Below the pieces are notes generated by a model. That model ran no database searches, was not told the DNA's origin, and worked only from the letters and a program-made list of their open reading frames with translations. A program made the translations under genes and the position numbers. This document shows, piece after piece, positions 1 through 7,875 of a stretch of 18,769 nt of DNA. Positions within the stretch are counted from its first letter, which is position 1; the number at the start of each line of letters is the position of its first letter. This stretch comes from Myxococcales bacterium (GTDB lineage: Bacteria; Myxococcota_C; UBA6777): NCBI GenBank assembly GCA_027005175.1, contig JALTMC010000349.1, positions 1 to 18,769 on the forward strand. The letters run 5' to 3'.

Positions 1-1
1 A

Positions 2-778
2 CATCCGACATTTAATGGACCCTTTGTGATGCCAGCCAAAGACCCGCCACAGATCCGGTTTTACAAAACCAAACAAGGTCTCGCGGTAAAGCGATGGAAG
101 CTTACTTTGGTGGCTGTATCAACAGGTCCGTTGAACACGCCACGCTTTGTGATTCGGTACACCAAAAAGGGAAAGAGTTATCGTGTCACAGTGCCTCGAA
201 TTGCGGTGGAAGTTGGAGAGCTAAAACAGCCCAAGCAGTTGTTGCGTTCCTTGCGAGCGAGCAAGCTTCCGATTTTACCGGAGCGTCCGCAAGTGGCACA
301 GGAGTGGGTCTGGTGGTCGGTGATGGCGGGTGCGTTGTTGTTGGGTCTCGGAGGTCTGACATGGTTGAGTCGTAGGCAAAGCTACCAGGCCCCTGCTCTG
401 CCACCTCACGAGTGGTTCCATCGCGAATACACAAAATTAATGCGTGCCAAGCTGTTGGAGAAAGAGCAGTATAAAGCTCATTACTTTGCACTATCCGAGC
501 TTTTTCGCGGTTATCTGGAGTTGCGATTTTTGTTTCCTGCGCTGGAGAGCACCACGGAAGAGATCGCACAATGGAGCCGAGAGCAAGAGCAACTTAGCAC
601 AGAGATTACACGCGATATTCGCAAGGTGTTGCAAGCTATGGAGACCATCAAGTTTGCGGGTTATGTGCCCAAAGACGACGAAATAGAAGATATCGCCAAT
701 CGCCTTCATGGTGTGGTTCGACATACACGTCCCACACTGGAGACCGACTCCCAAGAAACTGAACAAACCAAGGTATAG
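2..778 (+). CDS. Bat-operon membrane-anchored protein, C-terminal part (5' end outside window)
   Basis: The reading frame is already open at base 2 and runs without a stop into the GTG/ATG pair at 26-31. That pair has no ribosome binding site before it, so the true start very probably lies upstream and only the last 258 residues are visible. The first ~75 residues are beta-rich and contain the W-x-L-T-L-V-A-V-S-T-G-P pattern and a following T-P-R-F-V-I-R-Y stretch, as in BatD-like periplasmic domains. One membrane helix follows (about 300-365, W-V-W-W...W-L-S). A ~130-residue helical cytoplasmic tail then includes F-P-A-L-E-S-T-T-E-E, resembling the cytoplasmic ends of BatD and DUF4381-type proteins. 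It sits 15 bp before batA, the slot that BatD-like or DUF4381-like proteins often hold between the DUF58 gene and batA. It probably helps assemble the VWA proteins at the inner membrane; the exact role is unknown. Confidence 0.75.
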   Translation, partial: HPTFNGPFVMPAKDPPQIRFYKTKQGLAVKRWKLTLVAVSTGPLNTPRFVIRYTKKGKSYRVTVPRIAVEVGELKQPKQLLRSLRASKLPILPERPQVAQEWVWWSVMAGALLLGLGGLTWLSRRQSYQAPALPPHEWFHREYTKLMRAKLLEKEQYKAHYFALSELFRGYLELRFLFPALESTTEEIAQWSREQEQLSTEITRDIRKVLQAMETIKFAGYVPKDDEIEDIANRLHGVVRHTRPTLETDSQETEQTKV

Positions 779-793
779 CTGGAATCCATCACG

Positions 794-2059
794 ATGAAAG
801 AATTTCGTTTTGTTTATCCTTACCTGATGCTTGCGATACCGGTGCTGCTGTTGTTAGCATTCCTGTTTCGTCACAGATTGGGTCAACGCAGCCGGCTGTG
901 GTTTCCACAGTTATCTATCCTTCAAGAAGCTCCAACAAGCTGGCGTTTGCGCCTAGCGCGATGGCTTCCACCCGCTCTTTTTTGGCTGGCTTTGCTTTTT
1001 GGCATTACAGCACTCGCGAGGCCCCAAGATGTCGAGTATCGCAAATGGTTCGAGACGACAGGTGTGGAAATCGCCGTCGCACTCGATACATCTGGCAGTA
1101 TGAATATTATCGACATGGATCCCCGGGGGCAACGTGTGGTGGATCTACGCCACTACCAACAGGGATTCTTTGGCCCCACCACGCAAGTGGGCACAGCCAA
1201 AGAAGGAACCTGGGATCGCCTCGATGTCGTCAAAGCAGTTGTGGCCAAGTTTCTCTCGCAACGTCGGGGCGATCAGATCACTCTCACCGTCTTTGGTACA
1301 GAGGCCCGAACACTCTGTCCACTGACTTCTGACGTTCAGTCTGTAGGAACCATGCTCAAACAAGTTGAGATCGGCATGGTTGGCCAAGCAACAGACTTGC
1401 GCAAAGCCATTCTGTACAGTCTCAAACGCCTTGTGGGTCTAACCATTGAGGATGTCATCGAGATGGCCAAAACACGCTCGATTGATTATGTTCTCAAGAA
1501 GATCCGTCATGAAAAAGGCTCTTATGTCTTCGACAAAGACGCTGAAAAGCGTATCGCTTCTAGCAAATTACATCCCTCACTCATCGCGGCGATGCGAGCC
1601 AAAAAGCCTCGCTCTCAGATGATCATCCTACTTACGGATGGAAAGCATACAGCCACACAAGGAGAAGAGGGTCGGCAGAGTGTTTTGAAAGCAGCTCAAG
1701 CTGCTGCATTGTACGGCATCAAGATCTATACGATCGGAATTGGTAGCCGCAGCGCTTATACCTTTGTGCGACGTCGTAAAGAAGGTCGCAACAACGTAGT
1801 GCGGATACCCAATGACTCCTTTGATGAAGACTTGATGCGTGAGATCTCACGCATCACCAAAGGGAAGTTTTTCAGTGCCTCAGATAAGAAAGCACTTGAG
1901 CAAGTCTATCGCGACATCAATAAGCTTGAGCCCAATCGCTTTAAGATCCATCAATGGGAAAAGACCCGGGAACTCTATCTATGGCTGCTGCTACCCTGCC
2001 TGGGCTTCCTAGGACTTGAACTACTATCACGTGAAACCCTGTTTCGGAGAATTCCATGA
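794..2059 (+). CDS. batA: BatA-like VWA-domain membrane protein with an inserted helical domain
   Basis: This is an inner-membrane protein of the Bat complex (421 residues; BatA proteins are usually about 320-340). Membrane helices lie at about residues 9-25 and 57-74, in the BatA N-terminal arrangement, and a C-terminal helix at about 394-411. The VWA domain has an intact metal-ion-dependent adhesion site: D98-T-S100-G-S102, T200 and T-D282-G. The extra length comes from two insertions. About 30 residues follow the DTSGS strand (about 104-138). A helical stretch of about 55 residues (215-270) lies between the MIDAS Thr and the TDG strand; it resembles a small repeat-type domain of pattern VIEM-(x)n-VL-KIR-(x)n-F-(x)n-LIAAM seen in unrelated bacterial proteins. 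The ATG lies 15 bp after the preceding stop with only a weak TGGA before it. The stop overlaps the batB start by 4 bp, implying coupled translation. Confidence 0.9.
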   Translation: MKEFRFVYPYLMLAIPVLLLLAFLFRHRLGQRSRLWFPQLSILQEAPTSWRLRLARWLPPALFWLALLFGITALARPQDVEYRKWFETTGVEIAVALDTSGSMNIIDMDPRGQRVVDLRHYQQGFFGPTTQVGTAKEGTWDRLDVVKAVVAKFLSQRRGDQITLTVFGTEARTLCPLTSDVQSVGTMLKQVEIGMVGQATDLRKAILYSLKRLVGLTIEDVIEMAKTRSIDYVLKKIRHEKGSYVFDKDAEKRIASSKLHPSLIAAMRAKKPRSQMIILLTDGKHTATQGEEGRQSVLKAAQAAALYGIKIYTIGIGSRSAYTFVRRRKEGRNNVVRIPNDSFDEDLMREISRITKGKFFSASDKKALEQVYRDINKLEPNRFKIHQWEKTRELYLWLLLPCLGFLGLELLSRETLFRRIP

Positions 2060-3210
2060 CCCGGCCCACTCAGCCCCCTCCGACATCCACTTGGTCGCCG
2101 GGGCTTACCATCATCGCGCTGCTCCTGTTTGCTCTTATCCCTGTGAGTTATCTCTTGCAGTTTCACGAGCAGCTACGAGACACTCTCGCGCCAGAAATAG
2201 GACTGGCACGCCCCCACATCTTGCTGCTCTTGTTTGCCATTCCCGGTACAGCCCTTTTGCTCTTGCAGTGGCGTCGAAGCCGACGGGCTCGGATGGAACG
2301 GTTTGTCTCCAGCACCCTCGCCGAACGCTTGATACCGGGCAACAGCCCCACACGCCGTCGGATCAAAGGTTGGCTCCTTGCGCTGGGTTGGACCTTCTTG
2401 CTTATCGCCTGGGCTGGCCCACAGTGGGGCACCAAGATTCGCATCCTCAAACGCCGTGGCATCGATGTTATCATCGCTGTGGATGTCTCTGAGAGTATGC
2501 TTGCCAAAGACGCTCCCACTGCCTCACCCAACCAGATGCAACGTCGTCTGCAGCTCGCACGTCGCAAGGTTCGTGCTTTGATGCAACAGATGCCCAATGA
2601 GCGAATTGGAATCATTGCATTCTCTGGAAAGCCTGTCATTCTTTGTCCTTTGACAACCGACCACAACACTTGTGCGTTCTGGCTCAACTCCTTTGAGCCT
2701 CGACTCATCCCTTATGGTGGAACGGCTCTCGCCAGCACCATACTTAAAGCCATTCCGATGTTTGCTACCAGTGGTCAAAACTCCAAAGCCTTGTTTGTAC
2801 TCACAGACGGGGATGACCACGAAAAGAATACAAAAGAGGCGGCCCAAAAGGCACGCAAAAAAGGGATTCGTATTTACACATTGGGATTTGGCTCAACCAA
2901 GATGACCACCATCTTGCCCTCCCAACTCCCACCGCCAGGACCTGGGCAAGAGCTGGATACACGCCCCATTAAAACCAGACTCAACCTGAAGTTACTCAAA
3001 ACCATTTCCAAAATCACCAAAGGGCTCGCCAAACAAGCGGAGGTCAGCCACCGTGACATCAAAACGTTGTATGAGCACGCTCGCAGTGTTCTGCGTTCCC
3101 GCGCTCACAAGAGCCAACGCCTCGTAATTCGCGAAGAACGCTTTCCACCCTTTTTGAGCGTAGGACTTGTATTCTTGCTCCTGTATGGCTCTTTTCGTGA
3201 ACGCAAATAA
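2056..3210 (+). CDS. batB: BatB-like VWA-domain membrane protein
   Basis: This is the second VWA protein of the Bat operon (384 residues). The MIDAS is intact: D143-V-S145-E-S147, T223 in G-G-T-A-L and T-D251-G-D-D. Membrane segments are visible at about 17-35, 52-71, 105-123 and 366-378. The first is an extra N-terminal helix compared with a minimal BatB, which usually begins at the second. The G-I-D-V-I-I-A-V-D-V-S-E-S-M strand and the L-F-V-L-T-D-G-D-D strand are typical of BatB, which usually carries a C-terminal TPR or is followed by a BatC TPR protein. Here no TPR is attached, and the next gene supplies one. The ATG overlaps the batA stop (ATGA), and a good Shine-Dalgarno GGAGA lies at 2046-2050, fixing this start. 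It probably pairs with BatA at the periplasmic face of the inner membrane; the biochemical function of the complex is not settled. Confidence 0.9.
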   Translation: MTRPTQPPPTSTWSPGLTIIALLLFALIPVSYLLQFHEQLRDTLAPEIGLARPHILLLLFAIPGTALLLLQWRRSRRARMERFVSSTLAERLIPGNSPTRRRIKGWLLALGWTFLLIAWAGPQWGTKIRILKRRGIDVIIAVDVSESMLAKDAPTASPNQMQRRLQLARRKVRALMQQMPNERIGIIAFSGKPVILCPLTTDHNTCAFWLNSFEPRLIPYGGTALASTILKAIPMFATSGQNSKALFVLTDGDDHEKNTKEAAQKARKKGIRIYTLGFGSTKMTTILPSQLPPPGPGQELDTRPIKTRLNLKLLKTISKITKGLAKQAEVSHRDIKTLYEHARSVLRSRAHKSQRLVIREERFPPFLSVGLVFLLLYGSFRERK

Positions 3211-3280
3211 GAAGACCTGGTGGGAGTCTCAAGCCTACACATGGATCCAAACCAAACAAACCAGACAACGGGGATCAACC

Positions 3281-6200
3281 GTGTTTGAGAAACAAAATAT
3301 TCGAATCGCATCTCGTATGAGCAGTCTATCTCTGCTGGCTTTCTTTTGTCTGCAGCTTATGGGTTGCCAGTGGTTTTCGCAAGCCACAGGTACGGAGTCG
3401 CAACACTATGAACAATACCGCCTGGGACGTCAGTTATTCCAGCAAAAAAAGTACAAACAAGCACTTGGGGTGTTCCTGAAGCTACAAAGCCAGACCCCCG
3501 ACCAACTGGAGTTAATGTACAACCTGGGCACCGTATACCTGCGCTTGGCCCGCAAGCTCGATAAGAAAAATGCAAAGCGCAAAGCTTATCTTACAAAGGC
3601 AGAGAAGCACCTCAAGTCTGTGGTTCAGGCTGGCAACGCTTTTATGCGTCAAAAGGCCCATTACAACTTGGGTTTGGTTCATACAGAGCGACTTCAGTAT
3701 GAGCAGGCACTCATTCACTTTGCTGCGGCCGCAACGATCGCCAAACAAACGCTCAAAAAGCCCGATCCGGATGCGGAGTACAACCGACAACGCATCTCCA
3801 TGCTAATTCGCCAACGAGAGCGACGACAACGCAAGCTCAACCGCACTCGTGTCTTTCGCTACGCGCCAAAGATAATTAAGCTTGTAGCCTCCAAAGCTTA
3901 CCGCGATCCTGTTCGTGACATCGCATTGCGAGCCACCTTTACACACAAAACCACAGGAAAGACTTACCGAGTTTGGGGCTATCCTGTCAATCAACAAAAG
4001 TGGGTTGTTCGGTTTGTTCCACCCCGTACAGGCAAGTGGAGTTATCAAATCAAAACTATCGCCCAACGCCTGCCAGGACACCCATCACAAACTCAGATCG
4101 ATCCATCACTTCAAGACAAAGGCCTGTTTCGTGTGCTGCCATCTGCTCGTGCAGGTCAATTGGTCGTAGCCTCAGGCAATGCTGTTCGCTTCGCCTGGAA
4201 AAAGCCCAAAGAAGAAGTCAAAACAAAAGTAAAAACAAAGAAGGGAAAAGGCAAAAAGAAAGCAAAGCCCAAGCCAAAAAGTCCGATTCCCAAAGACGAA
4301 AAGGTGATTCGTTGGAACGGCCTGCACATCCCGAATCTACTGAGTAAAAAGCTCTCGAACAAACTCTTTACCAAGCACCATCAGATGCTGGAGTTGGTAG
4401 CTCCTTCCGCTATCTATGTTGACATACCCATCGATGACATTTTCACTTGGAAGGAAAAGAAACCCCTCAAGGTCAACAAAGAAGTCGTAGAACTCCTCCT
4501 GAACCGACTGAAGGTGTTGCGTCAAAACCCCACATACAACTGGGCTTTTGTCTATGTTCTCAAGACAGATCAAGAGCTGTCACAAACCCAGGTTCAATAT
4601 GTATTGGGCTACCTTTTGGCTCGGCTGGCTCATGTCGATGTGATCTGGTCGGCCAAAGAGTTGGAAGGAAAGCTACGCGACAGTGTCGTTAGCTTCTTGC
4701 GCCAATACGATCCGTATCGACAGCCGATTGCGGTCTCGTATGATAAAACACTCGCCCAACGAATCGACAAGCAACTCCCTGGCCAAAAACCCAAAAAGAC
4801 AACTCCACCTTCAACATCCAAAAAAAATGCCAAACCAGGAAAAGGCAAAAAGAAGCCCAAGCCTCCAACCTTGTTTAAACCCAACCCCAAATACAAACAC
4901 CTTGTGTGGCATACAAGCCATCATGTTGCCACCGGAAAAGCAATTCAAACTGTTCTAATGCGCCCATGGATCGGCGATCTTCCCCTACCCATGCAGCTAG
5001 CTCCCAAAGCTTTGCTCAAGCAATGGTGGAAGCTATACATTGCTGGTATCAGCACCACCGTCATGCTGGACCGAGCCTTTCATGAAGACGAACTCAACAG
5101 CATCATCAAATGGCAACGCAAAGCCCTCGACGAAGACAAACTTCCACCTCATCCCGATGAAGCAAATACGAAGTCCAACGTCCAAACCACAAAACCAAAG
5201 GGGACCAAAAAGCCCGCTATCGCAAAGCGTAAAGGCACCAAGAAGCCCGCTATCGCAAAACCGGAAGGCACCAAGAAGCCTACTATCGCAAAGCGTAAAG
5301 GTACGAAAAAGCCTACTATCGCAAAACCGGAAGGTACCAAGAAGCCTACTATCGCAAAGAAGACGCCTCCACGATCCCGTGTGCTTGTGAAGGTGACACC
5401 GAAGGCCAGGCGAATTTCTCGACCTTATCTACATTTTTTACGAGTTCGGCATCACTGGAACACATTTTTAAATTCGTTTCGTTTTAGTGGTTATGTTCGC
5501 CCCTCTATGGTTCGCACGATGGCTCCTGATTTTACAGCGTTGCGCAAATGGCATCAGCAACAGCAGAAGAAGCGGATGCAGCTTCCCGGTGTGAATTTAA
5601 GCCCACCGGGTGCGCGCAAGCAAAACCTCTTAAAGCCCAATAAGATCCAGTTGCGTCCCCCCAGTCAGCGTGGAAAGAGCAAGAAACTGAGTACAGGAAA
5701 GTCTGTGAAAGTTCCCGCTCCGATGAAGCGTCCTGGTATTAAGTGGAAGTCTGTTACCGTTCGAGGATTTCTGGCCAGCAATGGACCGACTGTTCTCTTT
5801 GTTCCACCCACGATAAAGTTTAAGAAGGCACCGAAAATTCGCTGGCGCAACAGCCGGTGGGACTTGGAGTTTCGTTGGTACAATGCAAAGACAGGAAAGT
5901 TCTTAAAGAAGAAGATCTTTCGTCAAGTAACATCCCTGGCATTAACGGCACCCAAGAAAACAGCACATGTTGCCAAAGTGACAGTACGCGACCACAAGCT
6001 CAATGAGTCTTACAAGGTACTGCTACCAGCCAAGGTGTTGAAACAAGCCACCACGCGCCCGGTGAATACTTTAGCATTGCGGTTGAAGGACTGGAAGATG
6101 GTGGTAAACGCACCAAAACCACGAGCAAGAGGCCGAAGGAAGCAACCACCTTTTGCTCCCTTGCATGTCTCTTTTGTGCGTACAAAGCGTGGCTACGAAG

Positions 6201-7873
6201 CTCGATTTCTACCGAACAAGCAAGGGATTTGGAGCTTCACAGTGCTCCACAGAGGAAAGAAGCTCAAAGGGCTGTGGAAGTTTCCAGGTAAGATTAAAGT
6301 GGTCCCCTCCAACCTACCGGCACCACTACAACGACAGCGTCGCAACCCGATGCATCTCATGATGGGACAGCGTCCTTATTTTATGTTTGCACAAGCAGTA
6401 CCCAACCTGCTTTCGGCAAGTTGGAGTGACAAGCAGTTTGCTGAAACGATCAAAGAGTTGCCACAGCGCCATCCAGGAACAACATTGCTGGTGGCGTCTT
6501 TGCCATCTTTAAGTTGGACCCAACAGCAACCCAGCTTGGCCACCACAAAGCCCAAGAAAGCACGCAGGATCTCCAGGACAATGTGGTCTCCAACCCTAGC
6601 GGCACAGCTTGAGCGTCTCGACCAGCGCATGAAGGCGATTCACAACGCCGGATACCACTTAGCGATATCGATCACACCTCAACAAAGCTTGCAGTTGTTG
6701 CAAGGTGGAACAAGTCATATCGAGTACCTGATGGACCGCTTTGCAGCATCCTATCCCCTGCTATGGATTGTGGACAAAAGTAGCAAGAAAAAAGGGGCCT
6801 CTTTCTTTCCCATGCTGGTGCGTGCTTGGTACATAAAGCGTTATCCCAAGCTTCAACGTGCTCTCGCCAAAGCGAAAGGTAAGAAGAAGCCCAAGATCAA
6901 GGAGAGACCGTCACTTCCACCACCGCTGATGGGGGCACATATTGGTCGGCCACGTTCTGAAAAGCAACTCAAGCAAGTCAGCAAACAGTTTGACTGGTTG
7001 TGGATGAATATCCAATCGTTGAACAAAGAAATTCAAGATTTTAAACTTACACAATTGGGTCGCCCCGTCGTGTTGACCTGGCGTCCATTGCTGCAAAAAA
7101 AGTCACCTTTTGTTTCGAGCAAGACCACCTCAAAAGGAAAGAAGGTCAAGTGGAATAAGAGACTTCTTCATCGTTGGGCAGGCTTCTTGTGGCGCTCTCA
7201 ACTCATTGGTTTTGGACACGCCGGTCGCCCGATCCAGCACCCGATATCATCACCCAACAAAGCCAAGAAAAAGACGAAGCTTGCTCTGCAGAAGCTACCT
7301 CCAGCCCAACGCCTTGTGGGTGTGTTGCGAGGCTTCTTTAATACCTTTGATTGGAATAGGTTGCGCCCTCCCTCTCGTGCGATTCAGTTTCGATCGTATG
7401 AAGCTTTCAGTGCGGAAACCCCCATTCGAGTACAGCCCGGAAAGAAGGGGAAAAAAGCCAAGGTACAGATGCCGCGAGGAGGCCACCATGTGGTAGCCTG
7501 GATCAACCCCACGGTCCGACAATACCTACAGATCAAACGCTCTCCCAAGATACCACTCAAGAAGCATCGATACATCTGGCTCAATCCACTCACAGGAGAG
7601 CAACCCGTTTCTCCACAACTTCTCCCTCCCAAGCCAGCGAAGGGACAAAGAGATCGACTTCAGGTTCCCTTCCGCCCAGCGGTGTTGTATGTTTATCGGC
7701 GTCCTCCTCAAAAAGGACGCCCCCGACGCTCTCGTCGTCGCAAACAGCAGAAGAACCAAAACGCATCCAAGCGCCAACAAGTTCGCAACCAGTTGCGCAA
7801 TCTTCGAGACAATCGCAACGATCGAAAACGTGAACGCAAACCCAGACGGTCTTTGACAGGCAAACGTGGATAA
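3281..7873 (+). CDS. Giant lysine-rich lipoprotein: BatC-like TPR plus two degenerate DUF5060/GH-like modules
   Basis: The gene occupies the batC position but encodes about 1,530 residues, where BatC is normally a TPR protein of a few hundred. I place the start at GTG 3281: GGGGA lies 6 bp upstream, and it yields a compact lipoprotein signal ending L-M-G-C29. Upstream ATGs lie inside or just after batB. In order: TPR repeats (about 43-170); a DUF5060-like beta domain (about 194-288, D-P-V-R-D-I-A-L-R-A-T-F, W-x-V-R-F-V-P-P-R-T-G-K-W-S-Y); a barrel-like region; a lysine repeat array (639-693); then a second beta domain (A-R-F-L-P-x-K-Q-G-I-W-S-F), a second barrel-like region and a C-terminal beta domain with Y-I-W-L-N-P-L-T-G-E-Q. 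The I/V-P-N-L-L-S motif starts both barrel regions, showing internal duplication. No catalytic acid pair is evident, so binding rather than hydrolysis is more likely. The family assignment of the modules rests on remembered motifs; the lipoprotein, TPR and duplication are seen directly. Confidence 0.72.
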   Translation: MFEKQNIRIASRMSSLSLLAFFCLQLMGCQWFSQATGTESQHYEQYRLGRQLFQQKKYKQALGVFLKLQSQTPDQLELMYNLGTVYLRLARKLDKKNAKRKAYLTKAEKHLKSVVQAGNAFMRQKAHYNLGLVHTERLQYEQALIHFAAAATIAKQTLKKPDPDAEYNRQRISMLIRQRERRQRKLNRTRVFRYAPKIIKLVASKAYRDPVRDIALRATFTHKTTGKTYRVWGYPVNQQKWVVRFVPPRTGKWSYQIKTIAQRLPGHPSQTQIDPSLQDKGLFRVLPSARAGQLVVASGNAVRFAWKKPKEEVKTKVKTKKGKGKKKAKPKPKSPIPKDEKVIRWNGLHIPNLLSKKLSNKLFTKHHQMLELVAPSAIYVDIPIDDIFTWKEKKPLKVNKEVVELLLNRLKVLRQNPTYNWAFVYVLKTDQELSQTQVQYVLGYLLARLAHVDVIWSAKELEGKLRDSVVSFLRQYDPYRQPIAVSYDKTLAQRIDKQLPGQKPKKTTPPSTSKKNAKPGKGKKKPKPPTLFKPNPKYKHLVWHTSHHVATGKAIQTVLMRPWIGDLPLPMQLAPKALLKQWWKLYIAGISTTVMLDRAFHEDELNSIIKWQRKALDEDKLPPHPDEANTKSNVQTTKPKGTKKPAIAKRKGTKKPAIAKPEGTKKPTIAKRKGTKKPTIAKPEGTKKPTIAKKTPPRSRVLVKVTPKARRISRPYLHFLRVRHHWNTFLNSFRFSGYVRPSMVRTMAPDFTALRKWHQQQQKKRMQLPGVNLSPPGARKQNLLKPNKIQLRPPSQRGKSKKLSTGKSVKVPAPMKRPGIKWKSVTVRGFLASNGPTVLFVPPTIKFKKAPKIRWRNSRWDLEFRWYNAKTGKFLKKKIFRQVTSLALTAPKKTAHVAKVTVRDHKLNESYKVLLPAKVLKQATTRPVNTLALRLKDWKMVVNAPKPRARGRRKQPPFAPLHVSFVRTKRGYEARFLPNKQGIWSFTVLHRGKKLKGLWKFPGKIKVVPSNLPAPLQRQRRNPMHLMMGQRPYFMFAQAVPNLLSASWSDKQFAETIKELPQRHPGTTLLVASLPSLSWTQQQPSLATTKPKKARRISRTMWSPTLAAQLERLDQRMKAIHNAGYHLAISITPQQSLQLLQGGTSHIEYLMDRFAASYPLLWIVDKSSKKKGASFFPMLVRAWYIKRYPKLQRALAKAKGKKKPKIKERPSLPPPLMGAHIGRPRSEKQLKQVSKQFDWLWMNIQSLNKEIQDFKLTQLGRPVVLTWRPLLQKKSPFVSSKTTSKGKKVKWNKRLLHRWAGFLWRSQLIGFGHAGRPIQHPISSPNKAKKKTKLALQKLPPAQRLVGVLRGFFNTFDWNRLRPPSRAIQFRSYEAFSAETPIRVQPGKKGKKAKVQMPRGGHHVVAWINPTVRQYLQIKRSPKIPLKKHRYIWLNPLTGEQPVSPQLLPPKPAKGQRDRLQVPFRPAVLYVYRRPPQKGRPRRSRRRKQQKNQNASKRQQVRNQLRNLRDNRNDRKRERKPRRSLTGKRG
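5195..5359 (+). repeat. Five in-frame 33-bp repeats encoding [P/R][K/E]GTKKP[A/T]IAK
   Basis: Five consecutive 11-residue units lie inside the giant lipoprotein (its residues 639-693). The second and third positions of the array alternate R-K and P-E, giving a 66-bp higher-order period in the last four copies. The units are in frame, so copy-number change would lengthen or shorten a basic linker without breaking the protein. Neighbouring linkers are also lysine-rich, but only this stretch is a regular tandem array. Confidence 0.93.
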
Positions 7874-7875
7874 TA

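Noticed and set aside
26-31. GTG/ATG pair as start of the first gene
   Set aside because: The frame is open upstream to the window edge, the upstream residues fit the same beta-rich domain, and there is no ribosome site, so the gene is treated as 5'-truncated.
2163-2708. 181-residue minus-strand open frame
   Set aside because: A shadow of batB with arginine/serine-rich translation and no recognisable features.
3167-3280. Upstream ATG giving a 1,568-residue version of the large lipoprotein
   Set aside because: It lies inside batB and would place a long non-signal segment before the lipoprotein signal; GTG 3281 has a ribosome site and a normal signal length.
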